The translations under genes and the position numbers were made by a program. Positions 1 through 11,018 of a DNA stretch of 64,000 nt are shown here, piece by piece. A model generated the notes under the pieces. It did not search any database and was not told where the DNA came from. It saw only the letters and a program-made list of their open reading frames with translations. The stretch lies in contig NZ_CP170485.1 in assembly GCF_052055585.1 (NCBI RefSeq), positions 2,418,001 to 2,482,000 of the forward strand, written 5' to 3'. This stretch comes from Oceanicaulis sp052055585. GTDB lineage: Bacteria > Pseudomonadota > Alphaproteobacteria > Caulobacterales > Maricaulaceae. How positions within the stretch are numbered: the stretch's first letter is position 1; each line of letters starts with the position of its first letter.

Positions 1-1305
1 CCGCTGGAGGAGACTGAAGCCGCTGTCCTGTCGCCGCTGGAAGCGCTCGATGCGCCCCAGACCACGGCGATGACCGAGCACGCCCTGTTCACCAATCCGA
101 ACAAACGTCCTGAAGTTCACAGCGTCGATGTGACGGTGCAGCGCGGACAGACCTTCGCCAGCGTCCTGTCAGACGCCGGCGCGGATCGTGTGGACGCCGC
201 CCGCGCCATCAATGCGCTCGACCCGCTGTATTCCGCGCGCCTGCTGCGCGCCGGACAGGACCTGACCCTGTATTTCGAGACCCCTGCGCCATACGAGATC
301 CAGCACGCCTTCGATTCGGACTCCTCGGTGTCCACCACCCGTCTTGCAGGCTTCTCTTTCCGCCCGGACCAGGAGCGCACGCTCACGGTATCGCGTGACG
401 GCCAGGGCCAGTTCCATGCCCGTGAAGCCACCGCCAGCCTGCGCCGCGAAGTCGTTCGCGTGACCGGCGAGGTCAGCTCGAGCCTGTATCTGTCCGCGAT
501 TGAGCTGGGCGCGACCGACCGCGTCGTCTTCGAGCTGGCCAATATTCTCGGTTTCGCTGTCGACTTCCGCACCGTTCAGCCAGGCGACCCGTTCGACGTG
601 GTCTTCGAGCGCTTTGTGAACAGCCGTGGCGAAACCGTGCGCACCGGCAATATCCTCTATGTGGTCTTTGATGGTCGCGGCGATCCGCTGGAATACTTCC
701 GCTATGAAATGGAAGATGGCGAAGTCGGTTACTACACCGGCGAAGGCGAGAGCGCACAGCGCCTCCTGATGCGCATGCCGATCAACGGCGCCCGCATCTC
801 CTCTTCCTTCGGCATGCGCTTTCACCCGGTCCTGAACCGGAACCGCCCGCACAACGGCACCGACTTCGCCGCGCCGCGCGGCACGCCGGTCATGGCTGCG
901 GGGGCCGGCATTGTCGAGCGCGCCAACCGCTTTGGCTCCTTCGGTAATTATGTCCGGATCCGCCACGCCAACGGCTACCAGACCGCCTACGCTCACCTTC
1001 AGGGCTTCGCCAGCGGCGTGCGCTCAGGAACGCGCGTTCAGCAAGGCCAGGTTATCGCCTATGTGGGCACGACCGGGCGCTCCACCGGCCCGCACCTTCA
1101 CTATGAAGTGCACCTGAACGGCAATCCCACCAACCCGATGAGTCTGGATCTGCCGACCGGTCGCCGTCTTGAAGCGGGCGAGCTGGATGATTTCATGACG
1201 GCCCGCGACGCCCTGATCGAGCTGCGTGACAATGCACCGCCTGCGCTTGAAACCCGCGATTCAGAGGACGCCATCCTGACCGCGGACAACGCCGGCGACG
1301 CCTGA
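1..1305 (+). CDS. M23 family metallopeptidase with OapA/LysM-like N-terminal region (5' partial)
   Basis: The reading frame is open from base 1, so the gene starts upstream of the window; 434 residues are visible. A domain resembling the OapA/LysM-like part of Csd3-type peptidases (VQRGQTFASVLSDAG, then a turn near DPLYSARLLRAGQDL) precedes a C-terminal peptidase_M23 domain. The zinc ligands are visible as HNGTD (about residues 284-288 of the visible part) and GPHLHYE (about 364-369). These enzymes cut peptide cross-links in periplasmic peptidoglycan, and the intact HxxxD and HxH motifs argue for an active enzyme rather than an EnvC-like activator. The C-terminus is acidic and low complexity. 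The gene is convergent with the dienelactone hydrolase. Family call sure; exact substrate bond unknown. Confidence 0.9.
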   Translation, partial: PLEETEAAVLSPLEALDAPQTTAMTEHALFTNPNKRPEVHSVDVTVQRGQTFASVLSDAGADRVDAARAINALDPLYSARLLRAGQDLTLYFETPAPYEIQHAFDSDSSVSTTRLAGFSFRPDQERTLTVSRDGQGQFHAREATASLRREVVRVTGEVSSSLYLSAIELGATDRVVFELANILGFAVDFRTVQPGDPFDVVFERFVNSRGETVRTGNILYVVFDGRGDPLEYFRYEMEDGEVGYYTGEGESAQRLLMRMPINGARISSSFGMRFHPVLNRNRPHNGTDFAAPRGTPVMAAGAGIVERANRFGSFGNYVRIRHANGYQTAYAHLQGFASGVRSGTRVQQGQVIAYVGTTGRSTGPHLHYEVHLNGNPTNPMSLDLPTGRRLEAGELDDFMTARDALIELRDNAPPALETRDSEDAILTADNAGDA

Positions 1306-1315
1306 TCGATCAGGC
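1300..1315. repeat. 16-bp perfect palindrome spanning two convergent stop codons
   Basis: GCCTGATCGATCAGGC is its own reverse complement. It contains the TGA of the M23 gene (1303-1305) and, on the other strand, the TGA of the dienelactone hydrolase gene (1312-1310). Only four bases separate the genes. The palindrome could form a short bidirectional hairpin in the mRNAs, but there is no T tract, so calling it a terminator would be speculative. Confidence 0.5.
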
Positions 1316-2149
1316 CGCTGTCTGCAAACGATAACTGAGAAAGGCCAGAACATCCCGCGCCGCTTCCAGCGTGGGCTGGCCGTTTTCAGCGATCAGATCC
1401 TTGGTCAGCACCGCATGCGGGAACGGATTGCCGTCAGGGTTCTTGGCCTCATCGGGCAGAACCCGGGCTTCCAGCCGATCCCCCAGCAAATCCTGTAACG
1501 CGGCGAAACGCGCCGCCTTGCAGGATGGATCGCCGTCAAAGCGCAAGGCCATGACCTCAAGGTTCTCACGCCGGGACAGGGCCTGGGCCTCATCCGGATC
1601 GAGATGGATGGAGCCCGCCGCGTTGAACGGCAGGGCCGGTTCGCCGGCGACCGCTGCAATGACGCTGGGATCCACGGCTACAGACCAGGCGAAATTGCCC
1701 GTCAGGCACAGACCGACCGCACCAACGCCCGGACCTCCGCACTCTTCATGAACCTCCCGGGCGAGGGTGCGAAGCCAGTCTGAAACGGGTGAGCCCCCCG
1801 ATCGGGTGAACAGGTGGATTTCCCGGCTGACACAAGCGCGGGCCATGCCGCCCACCTTGCCATGAACCTCGACCAGCTCTTCCAGCGGCGTGCCGGCATG
1901 ATCGTAAAGTGCGGGCGCATAGACCCGGAAACCCGCAGCGACCAGCCAGTTCGCCAGACGCCAGAACTCGGGCACAAAGCCCGGCAATTCATGCATCAGA
2001 ATGATGCCGGGCCCCTCTCCCTTCACGAGGACAGGATGGGCCATGCCCTGCGCTTCCCAGTCGAAAACCGAGTTGAACGGCGTGCGGTCATCACGGGCCA
2101 GAATGTCTGAATATAACGGCGTGCCCGGAGATGGCGTTGCAGACGGCAT
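1310..2149 (-). CDS. Dienelactone hydrolase family protein
   Basis: Alpha/beta-hydrolase of 279 residues. The nucleophile elbow is GLCLTG, with cysteine as in dienelactone hydrolase, and a late FPHAVL supplies the likely histidine of the Cys-Asp-His triad. The motif ILMHELPGFVPEFWRLANWL near the N-terminus is typical of the family. The start at 2149 is preferred over an upstream ATG (2164) because GGGGGAAG lies six bases before it. Dienelactone hydrolases open lactone rings in chlorocatechol degradation, but many chromosomal homologues act on unknown esters. The gene is divergent from the SDR gene at 2283, with about 130 bp between them that must hold both promoters. Family sure, substrate unknown. 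Confidence 0.88.
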   Translation of the reverse strand: MPSATPSPGTPLYSDILARDDRTPFNSVFDWEAQGMAHPVLVKGEGPGIILMHELPGFVPEFWRLANWLVAAGFRVYAPALYDHAGTPLEELVEVHGKVGGMARACVSREIHLFTRSGGSPVSDWLRTLAREVHEECGGPGVGAVGLCLTGNFAWSVAVDPSVIAAVAGEPALPFNAAGSIHLDPDEAQALSRRENLEVMALRFDGDPSCKAARFAALQDLLGDRLEARVLPDEAKNPDGNPFPHAVLTKDLIAENGQPTLEAARDVLAFLSYRLQTAA

Positions 2150-2282
2150 CAGATCTTCCCCCATTCGACCAACGCAACAGTGTCTGCAAACCCTACACGG
2201 CGCTGTTTTCACCTTGGCGTGCAATCGCGGTCATGCTTTTTTTAAGGTTAACGCATGCGCAGCACATGGGGGAATGCGCAAA

Positions 2283-3050
2283 ATGACGATTCAGGCTGCT
2301 TTGGTGACGAATGCGACCGGCTATACCGGACCGGCCGCCGTTCAGGCTTTGTGGAAGGCCGGCTTCACCGTCTATGCGCAAGACCGCCAGTTCGAGGATG
2401 AAGCAGTCTGGGCCAAGTTCCAGGCCGGGCGCGGCCATATCCGCCCGATCATCGAGGCCGATCCAGAGCGCATCATCACAACCATCACCAATGAATGCGA
2501 CAGCCTGCCTGTCATTGTCAGTAATGACTTTGCGCCCGCCCCCTCCTATGCACCCGAGGAGGCGCCGATCGAAGCGCTTCAGCTCAATTACGCCAAGCTG
2601 GTCGAAGCCCCCTTCCGCCTGATCCAGGCGGCGCTGCCACAGCTCAAGACCCAGGGCGGGGCTAACATTGTGATGGTGACCTGCAACCGCATGCGCGTAC
2701 CGCATCCGGGCGGGGCCTTTCCCGACGCCGCACGGTCCGCCGCCAATGCGCTGGTGCGTTCGCTGGCCGCCGACCTTGCTCAGCACCAGATCACCCTGAA
2801 CGCTATTGCGCCGAATTTTTTTGGCAGTGACGCCTATTATCCAACCGCCCTGTACGAGGGCACGGAAGAAGGCCGCACCTATATTCAGGATGTTGTACCG
2901 GCAGGCCGGCTTGCCGAACCTGAAGAGTTCGAGGAGCTGATCGGCTTTCTGGCGATCGCCAAAAGCCGGTTTCTGACGGGTGCTGTGATCGATTTCTCCG
3001 GCGGATGGCCCAATGCACCCGTCAAACCACCCTGCCCTGTCAGCGCTTGA
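2283..3050 (+). CDS. Halohydrin-dehalogenase-like SDR protein with altered catalytic residues
   Basis: Protein of 255 residues, the length of HheA/HheC halohydrin dehalogenases. In place of the NAD(P) glycine motif it has T9-N-A-T-G-Y14-T-G16, which fits the T-X4-F/Y-X-G signature of that family, and the segment NFFGSDAYYP also resembles HheC. The catalytic signature S-X12-Y-X3-R is only partly kept: the serine position is C134, the tyrosine position is P147 (with F146 beside it), and only R151 matches. It is therefore probably not a working dehalogenase by the known mechanism. The start at 2283 has GGGGGA about ten bases upstream; an ATG at 2274 is too close to it. The neighbours are a dienelactone hydrolase (divergent) and a Glyoxalase_8-like protein. 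Confidence 0.8.
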   Translation: MTIQAALVTNATGYTGPAAVQALWKAGFTVYAQDRQFEDEAVWAKFQAGRGHIRPIIEADPERIITTITNECDSLPVIVSNDFAPAPSYAPEEAPIEALQLNYAKLVEAPFRLIQAALPQLKTQGGANIVMVTCNRMRVPHPGGAFPDAARSAANALVRSLAADLAQHQITLNAIAPNFFGSDAYYPTALYEGTEEGRTYIQDVVPAGRLAEPEEFEELIGFLAIAKSRFLTGAVIDFSGGWPNAPVKPPCPVSA

Positions 3051-3224
3051 TTTTCCGCTGCGCTGCGCCTATTTGCACTGCGAGCCGGAAGCGCTCGCCG
3101 TCCGCAGGACAACTGTCCCTGGTGAAGTCTTCCATATCTTGTCTGTCAGTCGTGCAGCTTTCTGGCGGCGCGGCGGCAATGCGGACCCCGCCGATTTTGG
3201 CCGCCTTTATGAAAGGCGCACACC

Positions 3225-3659
3225 ATGACGACCCTCACTTTGCCCGATCTCGCCGAGCTGAAAGCTCAGGCTAAACGCCTGCGCGCTGCGCTGGAGGTCG
3301 ATGGCGATTTCATCACCCATTCTGAATCGCTTGAGCTGATTGCCCGGCAAAATGGCTATCGGGACTGGAACACGCTTCATGCGCGGGCCGGAAACCGGCC
3401 GAGCGAGCCCTATCGCATTGGCGACCAGCGCTCGGGAACCTATCTCGGCCAGCCCTTCACCGGCGAAATCCTGTCGGTCAAACGCCTGGGCGACGGCGCG
3501 CTCTATGAGATCAGCTTCGATTTCGACGAGCCTGTCGACGTGGTGCGGTTCGACAGCTTTTCCGCGTTCAGAAAGCGCGTCAGCGTGACCCTGGACCGGG
3601 ACGGCGTCTCACCCGCCCGCACGTCAAACGGCGAGCCGCATGTGCGACTGAGCCGCTAG
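3225..3659 (+). CDS. Glyoxalase superfamily (Glyoxalase_8-like) protein
   Basis: Protein of 144 residues. The N-terminal half carries the helix-rich signature seen in proteins annotated as glyoxalase superfamily (Glyoxalase_8): LKAQAKRLRAALEVDGDFITHSESLELIARQ followed by GYRDWNTLHA (read here as two motifs). The second half (about residues 55-135) is beta-rich, with GTYLGQPFTGEIL and a run of acidic and aromatic residues. No metal-ligand set typical of an active glyoxalase is evident, and I do not assign a reaction. It follows the SDR gene by 174 bp on the same strand. Its TAG stop overlaps the TAG of the convergent TetR gene in the shared tetranucleotide CTAG (3656-3659). Confidence 0.7.
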   Translation: MTTLTLPDLAELKAQAKRLRAALEVDGDFITHSESLELIARQNGYRDWNTLHARAGNRPSEPYRIGDQRSGTYLGQPFTGEILSVKRLGDGALYEISFDFDEPVDVVRFDSFSAFRKRVSVTLDRDGVSPARTSNGEPHVRLSR

Positions 3660-4282
3660 GAGCCGGCATAGGCTTTCAGAAACAGGCTCACCGCATTGGC
3701 GATGACAACATCCTGTGGCAAGGGCTCTGCGCCCAGCATCACCGGCCAGAATACGGGCTCTTTCACGAGCCCCATGAACTGGCGGGCGGCAAGCGCAGAG
3801 TCCATGTCCGGGTTGAGCGCGCCGCGCGCCTTTTCCGCCTCCAGACGTGACACCAGAACCTGGGTCGCCGGCAGCTTGCCCGCCTCCAGAACCGCGCGCG
3901 CAAAATCAGGCTGAATGACCGCTTCGCTGATCACCAGTCGAAGGAAACCCTTCATCTGCTCCTGGGTCAGCGCCTCAAGCACGCCGGCTGCAAATCCGCG
4001 CAAGAACTCTTCCAGCTCAAGATCATCAGGCAATTCAGACAGACGCTGGCGCAAGTCTTCATAAAGCCGCGCCGCCACCGCGCCCACCAGATCGGCCTTG
4101 GACGGGAAGCGCGCATAGAGCGTGCGCTTGGACGCCCGCGCCGCCTTGGCCACGGCCTCCATGCTCACCGCATTCACGCCCTGCGCCACAAACAGGGCCT
4201 GGGCGGCGTCCAGCAAACGCGCCGTCACCTCGTCTTGTGAGGTCGTCTCGCTTTTTTCCGGCTTCGCACTTGAACCGTTCAT
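3656..4282 (-). CDS. TetR/AcrR family transcriptional regulator
   Basis: Protein of 208 residues. The N-terminal DNA-binding domain is about residues 18-62, with LLDAAQALFVAQGVNAVSM and a recognition helix region ASKRTLYARFPSKADL. The rest is a helical ligand-binding domain with no recognisable ligand signature. The ATG at 4282 is chosen because the family alignment starts just after it; longer starts run into the promoter palindrome. The gene is divergent from the aldo-keto reductase gene at 4346 with 63 bp between start codons, and a 16-bp palindrome lies in the middle. Local control of both genes is therefore likely (inference). TetR proteins usually repress and are released by a small molecule. 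Confidence 0.92.
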   Translation of the reverse strand: MNGSSAKPEKSETTSQDEVTARLLDAAQALFVAQGVNAVSMEAVAKAARASKRTLYARFPSKADLVGAVAARLYEDLRQRLSELPDDLELEEFLRGFAAGVLEALTQEQMKGFLRLVISEAVIQPDFARAVLEAGKLPATQVLVSRLEAEKARGALNPDMDSALAARQFMGLVKEPVFWPVMLGAEPLPQDVVIANAVSLFLKAYAGS

Positions 4283-4302
4283 TCTCGACGCCCATTGTAA
4301 AC

Positions 4303-4318
4303 GGTACGGTACCGTACC
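4303..4318. promoter_or_regulatory. Likely TetR operator (16-bp perfect palindrome)
   Basis: GGTACGGTACCGTACC is a perfect palindrome, itself built from repeated GGTAC/GTACC units. It is centred at 4310/4311 between the divergent start codons at 4282 (TetR) and 4346 (aldo-keto reductase). This is the size and position expected for the binding site of the adjacent TetR protein. No second copy was noticed in the window. Confidence 0.65.
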
Positions 4319-4345
4319 ACTCATTTTCTGCTTTTGAGGCATACC

Positions 4346-5338
<993 letters not shown>

Positions 5339-5357
5339 ACCTTACCCCTCTGACGCA

Positions 5358-5390
5358 AAACGGGGCGGAGCCAGTGGCTCCGCCCCGTTT
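5358..5390. terminator. Bidirectional hairpin terminator between the aldo-keto reductase gene and clpB
   Basis: AAACGGGGCGGAGCCA (5358-5373) pairs with TGGCTCCGCCCCGTTT (5375-5390). The stem is nearly continuous and has A and T runs on its two sides. It lies between convergent genes and can serve both. Confidence 0.8.
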
Positions 5391-5420
5391 CACACAAGCC
5401 CCGCCCTCCGGGCAGAAGGC

Positions 5421-8042
<2,622 letters not shown>

Positions 8043-8225
8043 ACTCATGTCTCCTGAGGTTCAGCGAGACAGGCGGGGTTGGCGACCTTCTTGGAAGCAT
8101 CCCCATACCGCCCTGTCAGTCTTCGAAGTAGGTGTTGCATATCCAGCACACAAGAGGCTGTGAGTGGAAAAGACGAACGGTCGCAGGGGTAGGTGTGAGC
8201 GTTTCAAGACACGCTCATAGCTGTC
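8043..8225. other. clpB upstream region
   Basis: This is the first half of a gap of about 370 bp between clpB and speE, both on the minus strand. It must hold the clpB promoter and ribosome site (AGGAG just upstream of 8048). No gene was found. A clear RpoH-type -35/-10 pair was looked for and not found. Confidence 0.5.
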
Positions 8226-8263
8226 CCTCTCCCCTCTCTGAGGGGAGAGGTTAGGTGAGGGGT
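8226..8263. repeat. REP-like hairpin, copy 1
   Basis: CCTCTCCCCTC (8226-8236), a three-base loop, then GAGGGGAGAGG (8240-8250), followed by the tail TTAGGTGAGGGG. This is the familiar extragenic palindrome type found scattered through many proteobacterial genomes. It forms an inverted pair with the copy at 8306-8350. Confidence 0.75.
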
Positions 8264-8305
8264 GAACGGCGAACAAAACTTCAAGCGCCAGAGACGCTGA
8301 AGCGC

Positions 8306-8350
8306 ACCCCCTCACCCTGCCTCTCCCCCTTGTTCAAGGGGGAGAGGGGA
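8306..8350. repeat. REP-like hairpin, copy 2 (inverted relative to copy 1)
   Basis: The tail CCCCCTCACCCTG precedes the stem CTCTCCCCCTTG (8321-8332), a two-base loop and CAAGGGGGAGAG (8335-8346). The tail is the complement-like partner of the tail of copy 1, so the two copies face each other across about 45 bp, in the manner of a BIME. Confidence 0.75.
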
Positions 8351-8361
8351 AGTGACAATAA

Positions 8362-8392
8362 TAAAAAAAAGCGGCGCAGTCGCCTGCGCCGC
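8362..8392 (-). terminator. Rho-independent terminator after speE
   Basis: On the minus strand GCGGCGCAG, a four-base loop and CTGCGCCGC (plus coordinates 8371-8392) are followed by eight T residues (plus 8363-8370 are A). It lies 22 bases past the speE stop codon. Confidence 0.9.
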
Positions 8393-8414
8393 CTTTCAAT
8401 CGGGATGCCCGCCC

Positions 8415-9302
8415 CTACGCGATTTTCTCGGCGATATAGGGCGGCAGGGCAAAGCTGCCCTTGTGGATCTCGGGGCTGTAATACTTGGTCTTGATATCGA
8501 GCGCCTTGAAGCGGTCGCGGATGGTCTCGATGTCGCGATCAAAGGTCGCGCCGTCATTTGTCGCGAAGCCCAGCGCCATGAAACCACCCGAAAACGCCGG
8601 CACGCAGATCAGGTAAAATCCGGCATGCTTGAACAGCGACTCGAAGCTGTCAGAGGTGGATTTCACCGGCTCGGGATGGATCGCGGCGAGACCGGACTGG
8701 GTGACGATGACCCCGCCCTCATTCAGCAGCTTGGCGCAAGCGGTGTAGAATTCACGGGTGAACAGCACCGCGCTCGGCCCGACCGGATCGGAGGAGTCGA
8801 TCAGGATGAGGTCGAATGTCTCGGTGGTCTCCTCGACATATTTCGAGCCGTCCGCAATCACGACATTGACGCGCGGGTCATCAAACGAACCCTGGGAGAC
8901 ATCCGGGAACCATTTTTTCGAGAACTCGATCACGTCCGGGTCGATCTCCACGAGGGTGATCGATTCAACGCCCTTGTGCTTGAGCATTTCGCGCATGGCG
9001 CCGCCATCGCCGCCGCCCACGATCAGGACGCGCTTGACCGCGCCGTGCGACAGGAGCGGCACGTGGGAGACCATCTCGTGATAGATGAACTCATCCGCCA
9101 TGGAGACCTGCACCAGGCCGTCAATCGCCAGCACGCGACCGTTCTCGTTGTTCTCGAACACGATCAGGTCCTGAACTTCAGAGGCTTCGGCGTACAGAAG
9201 ATTGTCGATGCGCAGGCCGTTGCCGATCCCCTCGCTCAACGATTCCCGGAACCACAGATCGCCATTGGCGTCGCGATAGGTGTGCTTGGGGGTGTCGGTC
9301 AT
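8415..9302 (-). CDS. speE: Spermidine synthase
   Basis: Aminopropyltransferase of 295 residues that transfers the aminopropyl group of decarboxylated SAM to putrescine in the cytoplasm. Motifs: the N-terminal beta domain with LDGLVQ-type sequence (AIDGLVQVSMADEFIYHEM), the SAM-binding loop VGGGDGGAMRE, an acidic EIDPDVIE, and the active-site LILIDSSDPVGPS. The ATG at 9302 is preceded by AGGAG six bases away; upstream residues in the same frame are not part of the family. The gene is in the polyamine block, downstream of speD and separated from it by a terminator, so it may have its own promoter in the short gap. Strong call. Confidence 0.96.
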   Translation of the reverse strand: MTDTPKHTYRDANGDLWFRESLSEGIGNGLRIDNLLYAEASEVQDLIVFENNENGRVLAIDGLVQVSMADEFIYHEMVSHVPLLSHGAVKRVLIVGGGDGGAMREMLKHKGVESITLVEIDPDVIEFSKKWFPDVSQGSFDDPRVNVVIADGSKYVEETTETFDLILIDSSDPVGPSAVLFTREFYTACAKLLNEGGVIVTQSGLAAIHPEPVKSTSDSFESLFKHAGFYLICVPAFSGGFMALGFATNDGATFDRDIETIRDRFKALDIKTKYYSPEIHKGSFALPPYIAEKIA

Positions 9303-9382
9303 GAAACTCTCCTGAAGGCGCGTGCAGGAACGCTGGGGGCGGGACGCCGGTTTACTCGCGTCCACGCCGCATGAAGGCAAGG

Positions 9383-9421
9383 AAAAATGTGAAAAGGAGC
9401 GGTTCTTCGCAGAACCGCTCC
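9383..9421 (-). terminator. Rho-independent terminator after speD
   Basis: GGAGCGGTTCT (9396-9406), the loop TCGC and AGAACCGCTCC (9411-9421) form an 11-bp stem. On the minus strand it is followed by TTTTCACATTTTT. It lies 30 bases beyond the speD stop codon and upstream of the speE start. Confidence 0.88.
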
Positions 9422-9450
9422 CTTGTCTCAGCCTGTCGGCGAAAAAGCGC

Positions 9451-9900
9451 TTACGCGCCCTCGCCGCGCAGGATCTCGGTGACGCGCACCTCTGCAGCTT
9501 CAAAAGCCGCCTTGAGGATCGCAACCGCCTTGATCGGCTGGGCGTCGCCACACATGAACACGTCAAACGCCGCATAGTCGCGCTCGGGCCAGGTGTGGGT
9601 CGAGATGTGGCTTTCCGCCAGCACCGCCACGCCCGACACGCCGCCATTGGGCTCGAACACATGGGTGTGGATGTGCAGCAGGGTCGCGCCGCACGCGGTC
9701 ACGCAATCGCGGAACGCCTGCTGGATGCGATCTTCGTCGGTCAGGTGACGCGCGCCCATCAGGTCGATAATCAGGTGGCGGCCCGCCACCTGCTTGCCGT
9801 CGACCATGATGAAGTGGTCGAGATCGTCCTTGGCGTTGGCGTCAACCGGCTCGAACGCGGTGTCAAATTGCGGGTTGTCCGCCAGGGTCAGTCCATCCAT
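9451..9900 (-). CDS. speD: S-adenosylmethionine decarboxylase proenzyme (prokaryotic SpeD/SpeH type)
   Basis: Pyruvoyl enzyme precursor of 149 residues that supplies decarboxylated SAM for spermidine synthesis. The autocleavage site is in AESHISTHTWPE, where cleavage before the serine after Glu makes the pyruvoyl group. The catalytic Cys lies in FMCGDA and the conserved histidine in the same core. The start at 9900 has AGGA six bases upstream; the ATG at 9945 would add residues lacking family resemblance. It follows the DHS-like gene closely (60 bp) and is probably co-transcribed with it and the decarboxylase gene. The small size matches the short bacterial class. Confidence 0.95.
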   Translation of the reverse strand: MDGLTLADNPQFDTAFEPVDANAKDDLDHFIMVDGKQVAGRHLIIDLMGARHLTDEDRIQQAFRDCVTACGATLLHIHTHVFEPNGGVSGVAVLAESHISTHTWPERDYAAFDVFMCGDAQPIKAVAILKAAFEAAEVRVTEILRGEGA

Positions 9901-9960
9901 GAGAGGTCCTTCCGTGTGGGAACGCGGCGCATGCGCCGCGCTCACTCCCGTGTGTTCTTG

Positions 9961-11016
9961 CTAGAAAGCGTCGTTGAAAAGGTCGGCGAACCGACGGCGG
10001 GGGCGCGCTTTCCACGCGCCGCGATGGAAGACGTCAGAGACGATCACCGGCGCCACCGTAGTGGCTTCGGCATAGACCATCTGCTCGAGCGCCACATCCA
10101 CCTTGCCCCAGGAGCAGGCCTCCTTCAGGGTCGAGGACGAACAGGCGCCGTCGCGCACGTCAGCCACGGTGATCTGCACCGCATATTTGTGCATTTCCAC
10201 GTCTTCGTGGCCGAGGATCTCGGCGCAGACAACGGTGTCCTGCGCAAAGTTCTTCGGCACGCCGCCGCCCACCATGAACAGGCCGGTCGAGCCCGCCTTG
10301 ATCTTGATGTCGGTCAGTTCGCGGAAATCAGCCACGGAGTCGATGGACACATAGCCCTCGCCCGCCTTGATGCGCTTGACCTGGTGCTTGACGAGACCGA
10401 AGCCCGCCGAGCAATCGGAGAACGCCGGCACGAAGATCGGCACGCCGTGGCGATAGCACTCTTCAATCAGAGAGCCTTCCTTCTTGGCGTTGCCGTCCGC
10501 GAGCCATTTGCCCATCGCCTTGATGAAGGCGCGCGAGCTGATCGGACCGGCGGGAAGGCTGTCAGCGATGTCGCCAATGATATGGTCGCACGCCTGCAGG
10601 TCTTCCTCGTCGATATAGGTGTCGTAGATGCGGTCGATGTAGAGATCGCGCAGCACACGGTCATCCGGCACTTCCTTGGCCTGGTAGTGCTTGAAGCCCA
10701 GCGCCTCGAAGAAATCCATGTCCACAATGGACGCGCCCGTGGCCACCACGGCGTCGACCATGTTGTTGCGGATCATGTCGCGCCACACATGCATGCAGCC
10801 GCCCGCCGAGGTGGAGCCCGCCAGCGTCAGAATGACGGCGCAGTCCTTGTCCTCTTGCGAAGCCTGCAGGATGCGCGCGGCGCGGGCCGCGTCGCGGGAG
10901 GTGAAGCTCATCTTCTCCCACGCATCGATGATCACGCGACCATCGAAGCTGGAGATGTCGATGTGTTCGACCGGGCTGGAGAGCAACTCGGCTTTGCGGT
11001 TTGAGGTGTCAGTCAT
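9961..11016 (-). CDS. Deoxyhypusine synthase-like protein
   Basis: Protein of 351 residues in the deoxyhypusine synthase fold. The NAD-binding part has LAGSTSAGGCMHVW and VVATGASIVDMDF. The C-terminal part has GLFMVGGGVPKNF and ACSWGKVD, the latter holding the lysine that carries the aminobutyl group in true DHS. The histidine pair that follows the GGGV motif in eukaryotic DHS is absent here (the sequence reads PKNFAQD). Bacteria lack eIF5A, so the substrate must differ; homospermidine-type or other aminobutyl transfer is a reasonable guess. The ATG is separated by two bases from the stop of the ornithine decarboxylase gene, showing translational coupling. Fold sure, reaction open. Confidence 0.88.
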   Translation of the reverse strand: MTDTSNRKAELLSSPVEHIDISSFDGRVIIDAWEKMSFTSRDAARAARILQASQEDKDCAVILTLAGSTSAGGCMHVWRDMIRNNMVDAVVATGASIVDMDFFEALGFKHYQAKEVPDDRVLRDLYIDRIYDTYIDEEDLQACDHIIGDIADSLPAGPISSRAFIKAMGKWLADGNAKKEGSLIEECYRHGVPIFVPAFSDCSAGFGLVKHQVKRIKAGEGYVSIDSVADFRELTDIKIKAGSTGLFMVGGGVPKNFAQDTVVCAEILGHEDVEMHKYAVQITVADVRDGACSSSTLKEACSWGKVDVALEQMVYAEATTVAPVIVSDVFHRGAWKARPRRRFADLFNDAF

Positions 11017-11018
11017 CC

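Noticed and set aside
3005..3228. Small plus-strand frames between the SDR and Glyoxalase_8-like genes
   Set aside because: They overlap the SDR 3' end in another frame and have no hydrophobic or domain pattern.
8049..8225. RpoH (heat-shock) promoter for clpB
   Set aside because: CTTG and CCCCAT-like pieces exist but not with correct order and spacing on the minus strand.
9322..11004. A 560-codon plus-strand frame across speD and the DHS-like gene
   Set aside because: It runs opposite two genes with clear family motifs and across their intergenic region; composition artefact.
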